Assembly (NCBI GenBank): GCA_003602665.1 | Contig: QQSG01000074.1 | Location: 1 to 8,293 of the forward strand | Reading direction: 5' to 3' | Origin: Candidatus Poseidoniales archaeon | GTDB lineage: Archaea > Thermoplasmatota > Poseidoniia > Poseidoniales > Poseidoniaceae | Length of the DNA stretch: 8,293 nt | Shown: in pieces, positions 1 to 6,794 of the stretch | How positions within the stretch are numbered: the stretch's first letter is position 1 | Layout: each line of letters opens with the position of its first letter | Translations under genes and position numbers: made by a program | The notes under the pieces: generated by a model | Told to the model about the DNA's origin: nothing | The model's database searches: none | The model's input: the letters and a program-made list of their open reading frames with translations, nothing else

Positions 1-271
1 TGCTTTGTTGTTCAGAAAAGACGTTGTCAAGATGAAGCACAGGGCCATCATCAAGTTCGATTGCAGTAACAGTGGCTCCAGTCCCCAAGAGCACTTGAGT
101 AAGAGTCCCTGGTCCAGGCCCAATTTCGAGGACATGATCTTCAGAAGTTACTGTCGCTAATTCTACCATAACATTGAGAAGTTGGTCATCGATGAGAAAA
201 TGCTGACCTAAGTCGGTATTTGGTGGCTGATATGCACGCAAAGAATCAATCAAATCTCTTGCTGATTTCAT
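1..271 (-). CDS. ksgA: 16S rRNA dimethyladenosine transferase KsgA/Dim1, N-terminal part (runs off left edge)
   Basis: KsgA/Dim1 transfers methyl groups from S-adenosylmethionine to two adjacent adenines near the 3' end of small-subunit rRNA during late ribosome assembly. Only the first 90 codons are in the window; the remaining two thirds or so lie beyond position 1. I translated them by hand from an ATG at 271. The family signatures are clear: LGQHFL at residues 21-26, the SAM-binding motif I (LEIGPGPGTLT) at about 48-58, and the acidic motif II strand (AIELD) at about 70-74. The start overlaps the stop of the DUF655 gene as ATGA (268-271), and GGTGA (276-280) sits four bases upstream, so translation is probably coupled to that gene. 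DUF655 followed by ksgA is a conserved archaeal order. Nothing looks broken in the visible part. Confidence 0.95.
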   Translation of the reverse strand, partial: MKSARDLIDSLRAYQPPNTDLGQHFLIDDQLLNVMVELATVTSEDHVLEIGPGPGTLTQVLLGTGATVTAIELDDGPVLHLDNVFSEQQS

Positions 272-1029
272 GCATTCACCGGAAACAGATGATCGATCAA
301 TCGCGGTTGGAGTGTTCTATCCTCAATCTCAGAGAAGAATCTGCGTGCTAGTAATTCTGCAGCGTCAATGCTACACTTTTCGTTTAATTCAGCTAAAGAA
401 GCAAATCCTGATGAGCCGCGAAGTTCAACCATTTGTTGGGCCTTTTTGCTACCAATCCCGTCTAGGAGTTCAAATGCATGCTGCTTGAGTGAGAGATTAC
501 CTGCTTTGTTGAAGAAAGATTGAACAAAATGCATTCCAAATTCTTCAACAAATAATTGAATGATGAGAGGGAAGTCTAATTTTGCTGAATTGCTCATTCG
601 ATCGAAGATTGCTCCACCAAGAATTGTTCCTTTTGGTGAACCTTCTCCACTTCCGATGTAAATCCGTGAACTTGGAAGAATTGCTTCTGAGGATTCAATA
701 CCGATTCGACATGGGATCAGGGCTTCTTCTGTAAATCCAGTAATGACACCATCTCCGGCATCAAATTCAACGACACGAGCCCATGTAGCATCATAGAGTG
801 GTGAAGCGTCTTTTCGACGCTGTTGAGGTCGCTGTTGACGTTGCCCCCCGCGATTGGTACGTCGTTGTTGAGGCCGTTGCTGCCTTCGTGGTTCACCAGA
901 TTGCTCTGGTTTCTTCTGAGGTTTAGGAATCTCTTTTCTTCCAGTAGCGGGCGGAGGCATACTGGTGTCAACATTAGGTGTTGACTTGTTGAATTTACGA
1001 GGTGTATAATCGCGGCCTGGGCGGCTCAT
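268..1029 (-). CDS. DUF655 family RNA-binding-type protein with basic N-terminal tail
   Basis: This 253-residue protein belongs to the archaeal DUF655 family, whose members encode an OB-like region plus a helix-hairpin-helix and sit between RNA polymerase subunit F and KsgA in many Euryarchaeota. The exact role is unknown; nucleic-acid binding is inferred from the fold. The conserved core begins near residue 78 with the YDATWARVVEF strand. The helix-hairpin-helix is at about 187-215 (FELLDGIGSKKAQQMVELR), and residues just before it contain LSLKQHAFE. Residues 1-76 form a low-complexity tail rich in Arg, Gln, Pro and Lys, with RQQRPQQRR written twice and an RGG between the copies. The family core is normally about 180 to 200 residues, so the tail accounts for the extra length. 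The start is supported by GGAAGTGA six bases upstream. The gene follows rpoF by 22 bases and its stop overlaps the ksgA start. Confidence 0.9.
   Translation of the reverse strand: MSRPGRDYTPRKFNKSTPNVDTSMPPPATGRKEIPKPQKKPEQSGEPRRQQRPQQRRTNRGGQRQQRPQQRRKDASPLYDATWARVVEFDAGDGVITGFTEEALIPCRIGIESSEAILPSSRIYIGSGEGSPKGTILGGAIFDRMSNSAKLDFPLIIQLFVEEFGMHFVQSFFNKAGNLSLKQHAFELLDGIGSKKAQQMVELRGSSGFASLAELNEKCSIDAAELLARRFFSEIEDRTLQPRLIDHLFPVNA
276..280 (-). promoter_or_regulatory. Ribosome binding site of ksgA
   Basis: On the minus strand the sequence reads GGTGA, four bases before the ATG at 271 and inside the end of the DUF655 coding region. It matches the core of the archaeal Shine-Dalgarno consensus (GGAGGTGA) and fixes the ksgA start at the ATGA overlap. 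Confidence 0.6.
815..882 (-). repeat. Degenerate direct repeat encoding RQQRPQQRR twice
   Basis: Two 23-base copies at 815-837 and 860-882, offset by 45 bases, encode the same Arg/Gln/Pro-rich peptide in the tail of the DUF655 protein. They differ at five positions by my alignment. The encoded residues are unchanged, which suggests the peptide rather than the DNA is conserved. Confidence 0.6.
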
Positions 1030-1035
1030 GCGTGC

Positions 1036-1043
1036 TCACTTCC
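1036..1043 (-). promoter_or_regulatory. Ribosome binding site of the DUF655 gene
   Basis: The minus strand reads GGAAGTGA, seven of eight matches to GGAGGTGA, six bases before the ATG at 1029. It lies in the 22-base gap after rpoF and supports the long version of the protein, including its basic tail. Confidence 0.65.
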
Positions 1044-1051
1044 TTTGGTTT

Positions 1052-1414
1052 TCACTCAACACCGACGTGTTGACGCACAAGTTCGAGAACCGTGTTGACA
1101 TCTCCGTCATCTATGGAAGCACGGCGGCTTGCCATAACTGCCTTGATCTCAAGTTCTGTCATTGGCATGAGTTCAGCTAACTTAGCAGCCAACTCTGGAT
1201 ATTTCTCAAAAGCAGGTACTTCTGCAATAGCTGCTTTCAGTTCTTCAAACACAGCGGAATCAGTTGCATATCCATTTCGGTTTTCGCTTGCAGCCCATTC
1301 AGCGTGGAAAAGAGCAGCACGTTGTTCGTACGTCAAATCTCTTCGGCGTTCTTGAGCGCCCTTGAGCAAGTCACGAACGGTGGCAAAATCAACAATTTTT
1401 TCTTCTTCGGTCAT
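1052..1414 (-). CDS. rpoF: DNA-directed RNA polymerase subunit F (Rpo4, Rpb4-like)
   Basis: RpoF is the archaeal counterpart of eukaryotic Rpb4. With RpoE (Rpo7) it forms the stalk of RNA polymerase, which binds nascent RNA and helps open complex formation. The product is 120 residues from the ATG at 1414, or 123 from a GTG at 1423; both fit the family's usual 110 to 120. It is mostly helical and soluble, with an N-terminal segment (KIVDFATVRDLL) that matches the tip-binding strand and helix of Rpb4. The C-terminal half is a helical HRDC-like region, with LMPMTELEIKAVMASRR at about 82-98. I prefer the ATG because GTGA lies five bases upstream and homologues begin with a short acidic or basic lead before this strand. 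The GTG directly abuts the rpl21e stop (TGA then GTG), so termination and reinitiation are likely coupled. The neighbours rpl21e and DUF655 support the call. Confidence 0.9.
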   Translation of the reverse strand: MTEEEKIVDFATVRDLLKGAQERRRDLTYEQRAALFHAEWAASENRNGYATDSAVFEELKAAIAEVPAFEKYPELAAKLAELMPMTELEIKAVMASRRASIDDGDVNTVLELVRQHVGVE

Positions 1415-1423
1415 GAAAATCAC

Positions 1424-1714
1424 TCACTCCAATGGGCGGAGGTGTTCTGGACGGGCGATGACAGTTTTCTGCATGTTTCCGTCTTTGACTGCAACGACCC
1501 AAGCAACACCTTGTCGGCGTGTGATGAATCCAGTTCTTCCATTGAATCGGCGATGAGGCATACCCATTTGTTGTCCACCGTCAAGAACGATAGCAACACG
1601 GTCACCTTCATCGTAGTTATGCATAACACGACTGATGTATGTGCGTGAACGGTCCTTTCGTCGTCGACGTAGAACGCTTCTTGTACCTACTCTTTGTCCC
1701 TTGGATCGCTTCAT
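1424..1714 (-). CDS. rpl21e: 50S ribosomal protein L21e
   Basis: L21e (eL21) is a small basic protein of the archaeal and eukaryotic large ribosomal subunit. The product has 96 residues, normal for the family. Recognisable elements in order are the N-terminal KRSKGQRVGTR, the central YDEGDRVAIVLDGG of the SH3-like barrel, then MPHRRFNGRTG at about 52-62, and the C-terminal ARPEHLRPLE. The ATG at 1714 has no convincing Shine-Dalgarno of its own, only a G-run about ten bases upstream. It does overlap the stop of a short upstream frame as ATGA (1711-1714), which would explain initiation by coupling. It lies between pus10 and rpoF, a known archaeal arrangement. Confidence 0.96.
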   Translation of the reverse strand: MKRSKGQRVGTRSVLRRRRKDRSRTYISRVMHNYDEGDRVAIVLDGGQQMGMPHRRFNGRTGFITRRQGVAWVVAVKDGNMQKTVIARPEHLRPLE

Positions 1715-1785
1715 TTTCGTGGCCCCCAGTGTTCGAAATCAGCATAACGCTTGTTCGAAGCAACTTTGCGACCGACCCACTGCAT
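1711..1785 (-). CDS. Candidate 24-residue microORF coupled to rpl21e
   Basis: This short frame opens at ATG 1785, in the 98 bases between the pus10 stop and the rpl21e start, and ends in a TGA that overlaps the rpl21e ATG by four bases (ATGA). The peptide begins MQWVGRKVAS and ends FEHWGPRK; it is basic and aromatic-rich, with two Trp. A weak GGTG lies five bases before the ATG. The frame is the same as that of pus10 and stays open all the way from the pus10 TGA, for 33 codons. I do not recognise the peptide. An open frame of that length is not rare by chance (about one in five), so the case rests on the ATGA junction and the otherwise unexplained gap. It could be a leader peptide, a microprotein or chance. 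Confidence 0.35.
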   Translation of the reverse strand: MQWVGRKVASNKRYADFEHWGPRK

Positions 1786-1812
1786 ATAAGCACCGCGATG
1801 AATCAATACGCT

Positions 1813-3525
1813 TCAATCTGCGTGAATATCTCCGACATCGAGCCATTCAACAGTACATTTTGCTTTGATGAGAGAAGCCATGGATGGTTGAGTACGCCCA
1901 TCATCTCCGTGAACGGTCTCCTTGACATATGTTCCAGATTCACAACGGAGGGTAAATTCAACCGCAATATTGCCATTCTCGAGGGTTTCAACACTTGGAT
2001 TATTGGTCTCTATGACTCTTCTACGTCGAACGAGATCTGCTCTTCGGTGTGCGACACGTTCAGGTGTTCTTTGAGCAAGATTAACACCTTCTAACTTCTC
2101 AACTATCTCTAGAATTTCTGCCTCACTTGGGAGTGGAAGCATCTCAACAGGCTCAGGATTTGTGGAAAGAAGTTGTTCAATGAGAACAGCCTTTGTGCCC
2201 TTTGCAAGGCATGAACGCTCTTCACACAACGCAACCAAGTCATCCTTTTTCAGTTTCTTTAATTCAGATTCTTCAAGGACCTTAATTTCGATCTTCTGAA
2301 GAGGTTTCTTTGGATTATCTTTCTTATCTCCTCTTCGACGTTGCTTACGTCGACCGCGTCCACCTCGTTGCTGAACATCTTCTTTGGTCATGTCGAGAGG
2401 TGCAACAAGGACATCATAATCAGGTTGTGAAATTGGTTCGACAATGAATCGAATTGTGTAGGATTTCTCAGCTGGCGTATCTTTAACGCGCACAACTTCG
2501 CTTCGATTGGATGAACGGAAGTGTGAAACTTCAATTGCTCCATTTGCTTCTTTGTTGACAAGGTTCATCGCTTCTTCATAATCGATAGACCATCGCTTTG
2601 GTTCCTTAATTTCGAAGACAAACGGCCGACCACTTCCAAGACAGCGAACATCGATGTCCTCTCGTCCCATTCCGTGGAAAGCATGCTCCTTGCCATCAAA
2701 GAATTTTATCAGAGGTTCACCGATTAAATCTTGTACGCTTGATGGATATTGCTGTCCAGTTTGTTCGCAACTTCTGCATCCTCTTCCTTTGCAAGCACGA
2801 CAAGGCCATCGAGTTTGGGGAATGCCACGAGCCAGTTTTCGGTAACGTCCATAGATGTAGGCGCTTCGAACATCGAGCGTAACTGTGAGTGTGAGAACAT
2901 CAATTAGGGCCAATACATCTGGTTTATCATTGACGATATTGATGGATTCGAGGTTGGATTTTACAATCGATGATACAGCCGAAACAAGAGACGGCTTGAA
3001 CGGATCAGATCCTCCTGCCCCGTATCTTTTGCGAATCAGTTCTTCTTGCTCGATTTGATCTTTAGGAATTCGGGCTCCAATTTGCAGTTTATTGATTTCA
3101 AAAGACGCAAGAGCATCTTGGATTAATTCAGCGAGAAGCGATGCTTCTTCGAATAAATTCTCACAAAAAGGACAGAGTGGAATTTCCTGTCGGATGTTGA
3201 TCAAACGCTCGTTTCCTTCGCTGATTGTTGAGCGTATGAGTTGGCCTGATTCTTCATCAGTCTGTTGAAATGATCTCTTTCCACCCAGTCGCCCGAGACA
3301 TGAATCACAGGTTCCCATTCGTAGCAAATGCTTCAATCCGGCAGGAGATGGTGCTCGAGAAATTTCTTCTGTATGTGAATCGAGTTGCTCAGGTTCATCT
3401 GATGGTTCATCATCATCATCCTGTTCTTCGACTTCATCCCAAAGGGAATAATCTGTTGAACCAAAGCCAGAATTGGCATACTGCATCCAATCTTCATCGT
3501 CCTCTGGTGTCTTTTCATCAACCAT
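1813..3525 (-). CDS. pus10: tRNA pseudouridine synthase Pus10 with inserted SAP-like domain
   Basis: Pus10 converts uridines 54 and/or 55 in the T-loop of archaeal tRNAs to pseudouridine. The product has 570 residues from ATG 3525. An in-frame ATG at 3582 would add 19, but AGGTGA sits four bases before 3525 and nothing suitable before 3582. Domains in order: an acidic, probably disordered tail (about 4-53); an N-terminal zinc module with CxxC at 73/76 and 118/121; a THUMP-containing region to about 240; a second Cys cluster (CRAC..CRSC, 242-253); and the catalytic domain with GREDIDVR at 287-294, where the Asp of GRED is probably the nucleophile by analogy with TruA. C-terminal signatures are QRTPERVAHRRADLVRRR (485-502) and GTYVKETVHGDDGRT (531-545). 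Between them and the catalytic motif is an unusual insertion: an Arg/Lys-rich linker (386-408) and a SAP-like segment (416-454). The protein is longer than typical archaeal Pus10, which is about 400 to 450 residues. Confidence 0.94.
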   Translation of the reverse strand: MVDEKTPEDDEDWMQYANSGFGSTDYSLWDEVEEQDDDDEPSDEPEQLDSHTEEISRAPSPAGLKHLLRMGTCDSCLGRLGGKRSFQQTDEESGQLIRSTISEGNERLINIRQEIPLCPFCENLFEEASLLAELIQDALASFEINKLQIGARIPKDQIEQEELIRKRYGAGGSDPFKPSLVSAVSSIVKSNLESINIVNDKPDVLALIDVLTLTVTLDVRSAYIYGRYRKLARGIPQTRWPCRACKGRGCRSCEQTGQQYPSSVQDLIGEPLIKFFDGKEHAFHGMGREDIDVRCLGSGRPFVFEIKEPKRWSIDYEEAMNLVNKEANGAIEVSHFRSSNRSEVVRVKDTPAEKSYTIRFIVEPISQPDYDVLVAPLDMTKEDVQQRGGRGRRKQRRRGDKKDNPKKPLQKIEIKVLEESELKKLKKDDLVALCEERSCLAKGTKAVLIEQLLSTNPEPVEMLPLPSEAEILEIVEKLEGVNLAQRTPERVAHRRADLVRRRRVIETNNPSVETLENGNIAVEFTLRCESGTYVKETVHGDDGRTQPSMASLIKAKCTVEWLDVGDIHAD

Positions 3526-3529
3526 TTTC

Positions 3530-3535
3530 TCACCT
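3530..3535 (-). promoter_or_regulatory. pus10: Ribosome binding site that sets the pus10 start
   Basis: The minus strand reads AGGTGA, four bases before ATG 3525. It is the best match to the archaeal consensus near either candidate start, so 3525 is preferred over the in-frame ATG at 3582, which has only GAAGGG directly abutting it. The 5' half of this site can pair with CCCACC just upstream (see findings). Confidence 0.6.
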
Positions 3536-3603
3536 ACCGCCGGTGGGACAACCCATTCGACCGCACACCTGCGTGAGCACATCCCTTCAAGAACGCACCG
3601 ATT

Positions 3604-6600
3604 CTATTCTTCTTCGGCTTGACCAATTTTCGTCGTTTGGTGAAGTAAGCCAAGTGCAGCGGTTGTTAGCACCAAACTTGCAATCAATGAAAGGAAAATC
3701 ATTGCAGCTGAAAAGATTCCAAAGTTGCTAAACAGACCCATAGGGGAGAGAGCAATGACTGAAAATCCAGCAATGTCAGATGCAGCACTTCCGATTAATG
3801 CCAGTCCACAGGCTCCTCCAACAGCGTGGAGTGCTTGTTCGTGGCTTTCTCCCTTCTCTCGACTTTCACGATAACGTTCCGTGACGTGTATACAATAATC
3901 AATTCCAACTCCAAGTGAGATGGTTGCGATTGTTACTGTAACAATATTCAGACTTGCGCCAGTTACTTGCATCAGTCCATACAACCATACAACCACCAGT
4001 AGAATTGGTCCCAAGGTCACTAATGCTTGTTTGATTGAACGGAAGCCAATGGCGAGGGAGATAAAGACGAAGACAGATCCGAGAACGAGTGAAGATTGCA
4101 TTTCATTTTGCATTTCAGTCGATGCGACAAAACGTGTTACTGGGCGCCCCGTTGTCATCACCCACGTCAAGGGCTGTTCTTCGGTTGGCGCAGTCCCAGG
4201 CTCGCCGCGTGAACCGGTTGAAAGGTTGGTAAAGACTTCCAGATCCCTCCACAGTTCGTCCATAGCAGGCCCCATGCTCGGGAAGTCTTCAGGCCCAGTG
4301 ATTCCGAAACGAATGAGCATGTGGTTGTATTGAGCAGGATCTCCATTTACATCCAGCCACGGTTGGATTGGATTCAATTCCACTTCGGGCATCACATAGA
4401 GGCTGACAATGCTTGACGGAATCGAAGGAATCGGACCAATTCCAGGCACTCCTTCGAGGGAGAGGAAGCCGAACATAAAGGCGAGACAATCCCTATCGCT
4501 TGTATCCAAGAAACCGAATTGACTGGTTGTACAGTTCATACCATTCCCTTCAACATCAGGATTCCAACCACGAGCTTTGAACGGTTCAGGGTCAAGAATC
4601 AGCGAGCCTTGGGCAGCAAACAAGAGTTCGTCAATCGCTAGTAAATCGATGTTACCATCTGGAGTACGCGTAATTTTTTCAGGAATACCGTCTTCAACAC
4701 TGTTCATCTCTGTTCGGAATAAATCAATGCCTTCGTAGACTCTTGGATCGAGAACATCGCCTTCAATAAGGAGCATTGCAGGCTCTCCTTCATCTGAAAA
4801 TCGCTCATTGACGATGTTTACGCCTTGAGCAAAGTCTGATGACTCATCGAGGAAATCTTCGACTGCAAAGTCTCCTTCCAGGTTTGACATTGCAATGCTT
4901 GCTGGAATTGTAACAAGGAGGGCAAGCGTTGCTATAACGAGGGAATTTCGGAACCGTCCACTTTGAATCGTAACCCAACGCAGCCATCTCTCTGGAACAA
5001 GATGTGTGATGTTCTTCTCCTCTAGTTTCTTTTGCCTCTTCTTTTCAAGCCATTCATCAACGCTCAATCGCAGGATTGGAACCCACAACCCAGTAAGCAG
5101 GAATGCAGCGAGAATACCCATTGCCGCTTCCACTCCGAACGACCTCAATGCTGCGATATCAGAAAATAGATTTGCGGAAAATGCTGCCATGGTTGTGATT
5201 GATGTGAGCATAATCGCTCTTCCGACACGGTTGAGGGTAATCGTTCCAGATTCTGTGGGAGTTTTTCCATTCTTACGTTCCTCTTTGTAGCGGTGTAAAG
5301 CATGCAAAGAGTCATCGATACCCAATGCAAGAACGAGAATTGGTAGCAGGTTCGAGAACTGGGAACGAGCGATTATCGATATGCCAAAGAAATTCGTAAG
5401 TGATGAGAAATGGCCGATGAGTCCTTGCATCCACAACAACGCACCTCCTAATGCCACAACAACGATGGCAACGTCGCTCAACCGCCTCAAGCTCACGTAC
5501 AAGAGTCCTAAGATGATCAGGCCCATGAGAATAATCAGTCCTGTTGAAGATTGTAATTCCCGATTCACTTCGACATTCACTCCTTGTCCGACAAGGAGCG
5601 TAAGTGATGTTCGGTCATGAGACCTGAGTGAACCTTCAAGATCCATGTAACTCCATTCAACAGAGCATCCAGCGCCTTCTTCGTCAACAAGTTCTGTGCA
5701 CGATTCTTTGTCGTATTGTGGTGGGTGAAGGACAAGTTCACTGTTGGATAATCGATAGCCTCCAATGACAAATCCGTCATCAGTTGACCTGATTGATTTC
5801 TCCTGCTTGGCATCTTTCCATACAACTTCCCATCCTTGTTCTTCTAACGAGGCTCTGTCGAGTTGAACCAAAAGCCATGATGCTGAACCACTCCATCTTC
5901 CGAGCCCAGTGGTTTCATTTTGCCAATTCCCCTCACTGTCGAGTGTTCCACCTATCGGGCCTTCTTGAATCGAGGTGGAATCAGAAACAAACCCTCTATC
6001 AAGGGAAATCCATCGAAGGAAATCGTTGTTACTTCCTTCAGCCATTCGTGCTGCAGCCATGTCAATATGGTCTTGAGTGATGTTTTCATCATCAAAACTT
6101 AAGCAATCTAATGGAAAACAATCCGTCCAATTTGTTGGTGGTGGTGTCTCGAGGCCAAGGGGTGACAATCCTGGCTGAGTCAGGATTGAAGTGTTGTTCA
6201 TGAATCCTCTGAAAATGTCAGCAAGTGACATAACACCGGTTGTTTGATGCCCAGTTACCTCATTCACAAGCGGTTTAAGTGAACCTCCAAGTGGATGCTC
6301 TAGAACGAGTTTTGACTTTGCATCAATTTCTCTAAGGATTGTGAGGTTTAGGATTCCACCGTCTGGTTCAGTGACTCCCTTCCAAGCCTCTCCTGGATCG
6401 ACGATGTCTGTAATGGGCGGAATAGACGAGTAATCAGGAGTTCCTCCATCGATGGTTGGAACTGGACTCCATTCATCCAACGGTTCTACTTCACTCGGGT
6501 CTCGTACAACAACAACAAATCCGAGAATGATTTCACTCGTTGGAAATTCATCATCTATGGTTGTTTGAGCAGAAAGTTCTGGAGATTCCATTTCATAGGA

Positions 6601-6732
6601 TTCCATGTCGATGGGTTGCAATGCTGTAAGTGCCCCCGGAATCATAAGAATTGTGAGGATAAAAACAGCAATGTGGACTCGTTTTCGATGGGCAACAATC
6701 TTTGCTGCGACCTTGGAAAACCGACTGCCCAT
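3604..6732 (-). CDS. RND superfamily (MMPL/patched-like) membrane exporter
   Basis: This 1042-residue integral membrane protein has the duplicated RND layout. There is one membrane segment at about 19-39, a large external loop (40-395) and five more segments (about 396-414, 419-439, 461-479, 505-525, 535-557). The second half starts with a segment at about 597-615, followed by a second external loop (616-880) and five C-terminal segments (about 881-896, 902-922, 926-948, 970-995, 1003-1028). The fourth segment of each half carries the family's proton-relay-type motif: GIDD at 471-474 and GIDY at 943-946. Both are followed by the H-x(3)-RY/ER-Y loop typical of MMPL/HAE proteins. Cys pairs in the external loops (205/210, 345/356, 734/749) could form disulphides. 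Archaeal relatives are annotated only as predicted RND exporters; the substrate, perhaps a lipid or hydrophobic compound, is not evident. The start has a weak AAGG/TTAGG ribosome site. It lies 62 bases after the peptidase gene and about 80 before pus10. Confidence 0.9.
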   Translation of the reverse strand: MGSRFSKVAAKIVAHRKRVHIAVFILTILMIPGALTALQPIDMESYEMESPELSAQTTIDDEFPTSEIILGFVVVVRDPSEVEPLDEWSPVPTIDGGTPDYSSIPPITDIVDPGEAWKGVTEPDGGILNLTILREIDAKSKLVLEHPLGGSLKPLVNEVTGHQTTGVMSLADIFRGFMNNTSILTQPGLSPLGLETPPPTNWTDCFPLDCLSFDDENITQDHIDMAAARMAEGSNNDFLRWISLDRGFVSDSTSIQEGPIGGTLDSEGNWQNETTGLGRWSGSASWLLVQLDRASLEEQGWEVVWKDAKQEKSIRSTDDGFVIGGYRLSNSELVLHPPQYDKESCTELVDEEGAGCSVEWSYMDLEGSLRSHDRTSLTLLVGQGVNVEVNRELQSSTGLIILMGLIILGLLYVSLRRLSDVAIVVVALGGALLWMQGLIGHFSSLTNFFGISIIARSQFSNLLPILVLALGIDDSLHALHRYKEERKNGKTPTESGTITLNRVGRAIMLTSITTMAAFSANLFSDIAALRSFGVEAAMGILAAFLLTGLWVPILRLSVDEWLEKKRQKKLEEKNITHLVPERWLRWVTIQSGRFRNSLVIATLALLVTIPASIAMSNLEGDFAVEDFLDESSDFAQGVNIVNERFSDEGEPAMLLIEGDVLDPRVYEGIDLFRTEMNSVEDGIPEKITRTPDGNIDLLAIDELLFAAQGSLILDPEPFKARGWNPDVEGNGMNCTTSQFGFLDTSDRDCLAFMFGFLSLEGVPGIGPIPSIPSSIVSLYVMPEVELNPIQPWLDVNGDPAQYNHMLIRFGITGPEDFPSMGPAMDELWRDLEVFTNLSTGSRGEPGTAPTEEQPLTWVMTTGRPVTRFVASTEMQNEMQSSLVLGSVFVFISLAIGFRSIKQALVTLGPILLVVVWLYGLMQVTGASLNIVTVTIATISLGVGIDYCIHVTERYRESREKGESHEQALHAVGGACGLALIGSAASDIAGFSVIALSPMGLFSNFGIFSAAMIFLSLIASLVLTTAALGLLHQTTKIGQAEEE

Positions 6733-6772
6733 GGTTTAGCCTAACCTTATCCTTCATCAATGGATGTATTTG

Positions 6773-6794
6773 AATCAAGAAACAAAATCGAAGA
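6773..6794 (-). terminator. Possible T-rich terminator after the M28 peptidase gene
   Basis: Directly after the peptidase stop codon the minus strand reads TCTTCGATTTTGTTTCTTG. Archaeal RNA polymerase can terminate at such oligo-T stretches without a hairpin. The run is interrupted, so readthrough into the RND gene remains possible. Confidence 0.3.

Noticed and set aside
1639..2094. Plus-strand open frame of 151 codons opposite the end of pus10 and the start of rpl21e
   Set aside because: It lies antisense to well-supported pus10 and rpl21e coding sequence and resembles no known family.
3526..3582. Nineteen-residue N-terminal extension of Pus10 from ATG 3582
   Set aside because: ATG 3525 has a well-spaced AGGTGA, whereas 3582 has only an abutting GAAGGG; kept as an alternative start, not as the call.
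3270..3731. Plus-strand open frame of 153 codons opposite the pus10 start
   Set aside because: Antisense to the zinc module and acidic tail of Pus10 and to the end of the RND gene; the His-rich composition is the complement of acidic codons.
3920..4333. Plus-strand open frame of 137 codons inside the RND gene
   Set aside because: Antisense to conserved membrane segments; no ribosome site or recognisable domain.
6733..6794. Promoter for the RND gene in the gap after the peptidase
   Set aside because: No clear archaeal TATA box or BRE is visible in these 62 bases.
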